Assembly (NCBI GenBank): GCA_031411695.1
Contig: JANOBO010000206.1
Location: 1-5,426, forward strand
DNA: 5,426 bases
Direction: 5' to 3'
Source: JAIBCL01 sp031411695
Lineage (GTDB): Bacteria > Verrucomicrobiota > Verrucomicrobiia > Verrucomicrobiales > Verrucomicrobiaceae
The notes under the pieces: generated by a model
The model's database searches: none
What the model saw: only the letters and a program-made list of their open reading frames with translations
What the model was told of the DNA's origin: nothing
Translations under genes and position numbers: made by a program
Part shown: one piece after another, positions 5,254 to 5,426 of the stretch
How positions within the stretch are numbered: position 1 is the stretch's first letter
Layout: the number at the start of each line of letters is the position of its first letter

Positions 5254-5426
5254 CGCGCGAAGCGCGATGCATTGGGGAGCACAGCCGGCCCGGCTGTCGT
5301 TCTGCGGGGGCCGCGCAGAACTTTGGCGCAGCCAACACAACCGCACAGACAGGAACCGCGTGCTTCCCTGGAAACTTGGCGGCAGCCAATACGGGCTGCT
5401 GGCGCATGTGCGGAGACGTGGAATGT
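5254..5426 (-). repeat. Palindromic repeat element, copy 2 (partial, interior inverted, cut by window edge)
   Basis: The first 48 bp (5254-5301) are identical to 3476-3523 of copy 1 in direct orientation, including the outer flank and the terminal repeat (5275-5301). From there the interior matches the reverse complement of copy 1's right half: 5275-5426 corresponds to 3742 back to 3590, with only a few substitutions and one 1-nt length difference near 5350. The terminal palindrome is at 5281-5297 and the second hairpin at 5299-5321. The far end of the element lies outside the window. Placed one base after the paralogue B stop, it could form the 3' end of that transcript, although no T-run follows the hairpins. 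Confidence 0.88.
5281..5321 (+). terminator. Tandem hairpins directly after paralogue B (possible transcript end)
   Basis: Two adjacent GC-rich stem-loops, an 8-bp stem (5281-5297) and a 10-bp stem with one mismatch (5299-5321), begin 28 bp after the stop codon. They could stabilise or end the mRNA. Without a T-run a classical intrinsic terminator is not supported; their primary identity is as part of the repeat element. Confidence 0.25.

Noticed and set aside
4952..5407. Minus-strand open frame of 151 codons through copy 2 and the end of paralogue B
   Set aside because: It begins with repeat-derived sequence and continues antisense to the conserved domain of paralogue B.

Overview
The window looks like a chromosomal segment from a moderately GC-rich Gram-negative-type bacterium. 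Verrucomicrobia (Prosthecobacter/Verrucomicrobium-like) is my best guess. It rests on the style of the two paralogous small membrane-anchored proteins, the zwf/opcA neighbourhood and the short GC-rich palindromic repeats. It is an inference from recall, not from a search.

Left part (1-3330, all on the minus strand). Read in transcription order, it contains: zwf (glucose-6-phosphate dehydrogenase, 3330-1789); a 76-aa antitoxin-like protein (1749-1519); a 405-aa predicted secreted protein of unknown function with helical-repeat character (1509-292); and the first 78 codons of a gene running off the left edge (234-1), which I read as opcA, the G6PD assembly/activator protein. The spacings are 39, 9 and 57 bp with no evident terminator, so one transcript is plausible. 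zwf and opcA act in the same step, entry into the oxidative pentose phosphate pathway. The two genes between them have no obvious connection to it, and the 405-aa gene is visibly AT-richer than zwf, so they look like an insertion into a zwf-opcA pair.

Middle (3331-3806). This intergenic region contains a ~287-bp repeat element (about 3476-3762). It has 27-bp perfect terminal inverted repeats, each containing its own hairpin and followed inward by a second hairpin. zwf lies to its left and points left; the paralogue pair lies to its right and points right.

Right part (3807-5252, plus strand). Two tandem paralogues (225 and 229 aa, about 55% identical by hand over 178 ungapped residues) each have a short basic N-terminus, one membrane segment and a conserved extracytoplasmic domain ending in a GGKIIVGFNDG motif. 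Their function is unknown. Directly after the second stop codon a second copy of the repeat begins (5254 to the right edge) with its interior inverted relative to the first copy. The paralogue pair is therefore bracketed by inverted copies of one element.

Most notable: the structured repeat family, in which stems are conserved while their sequence changes and the interior appears to have flipped between its terminal repeats; the interrupted zwf-opcA pair; and a 21-codon ORF overlapping the second paralogue's start by four bases (ATGA). No rRNA, tRNA, CRISPR array, transposase gene or replication origin is seen.
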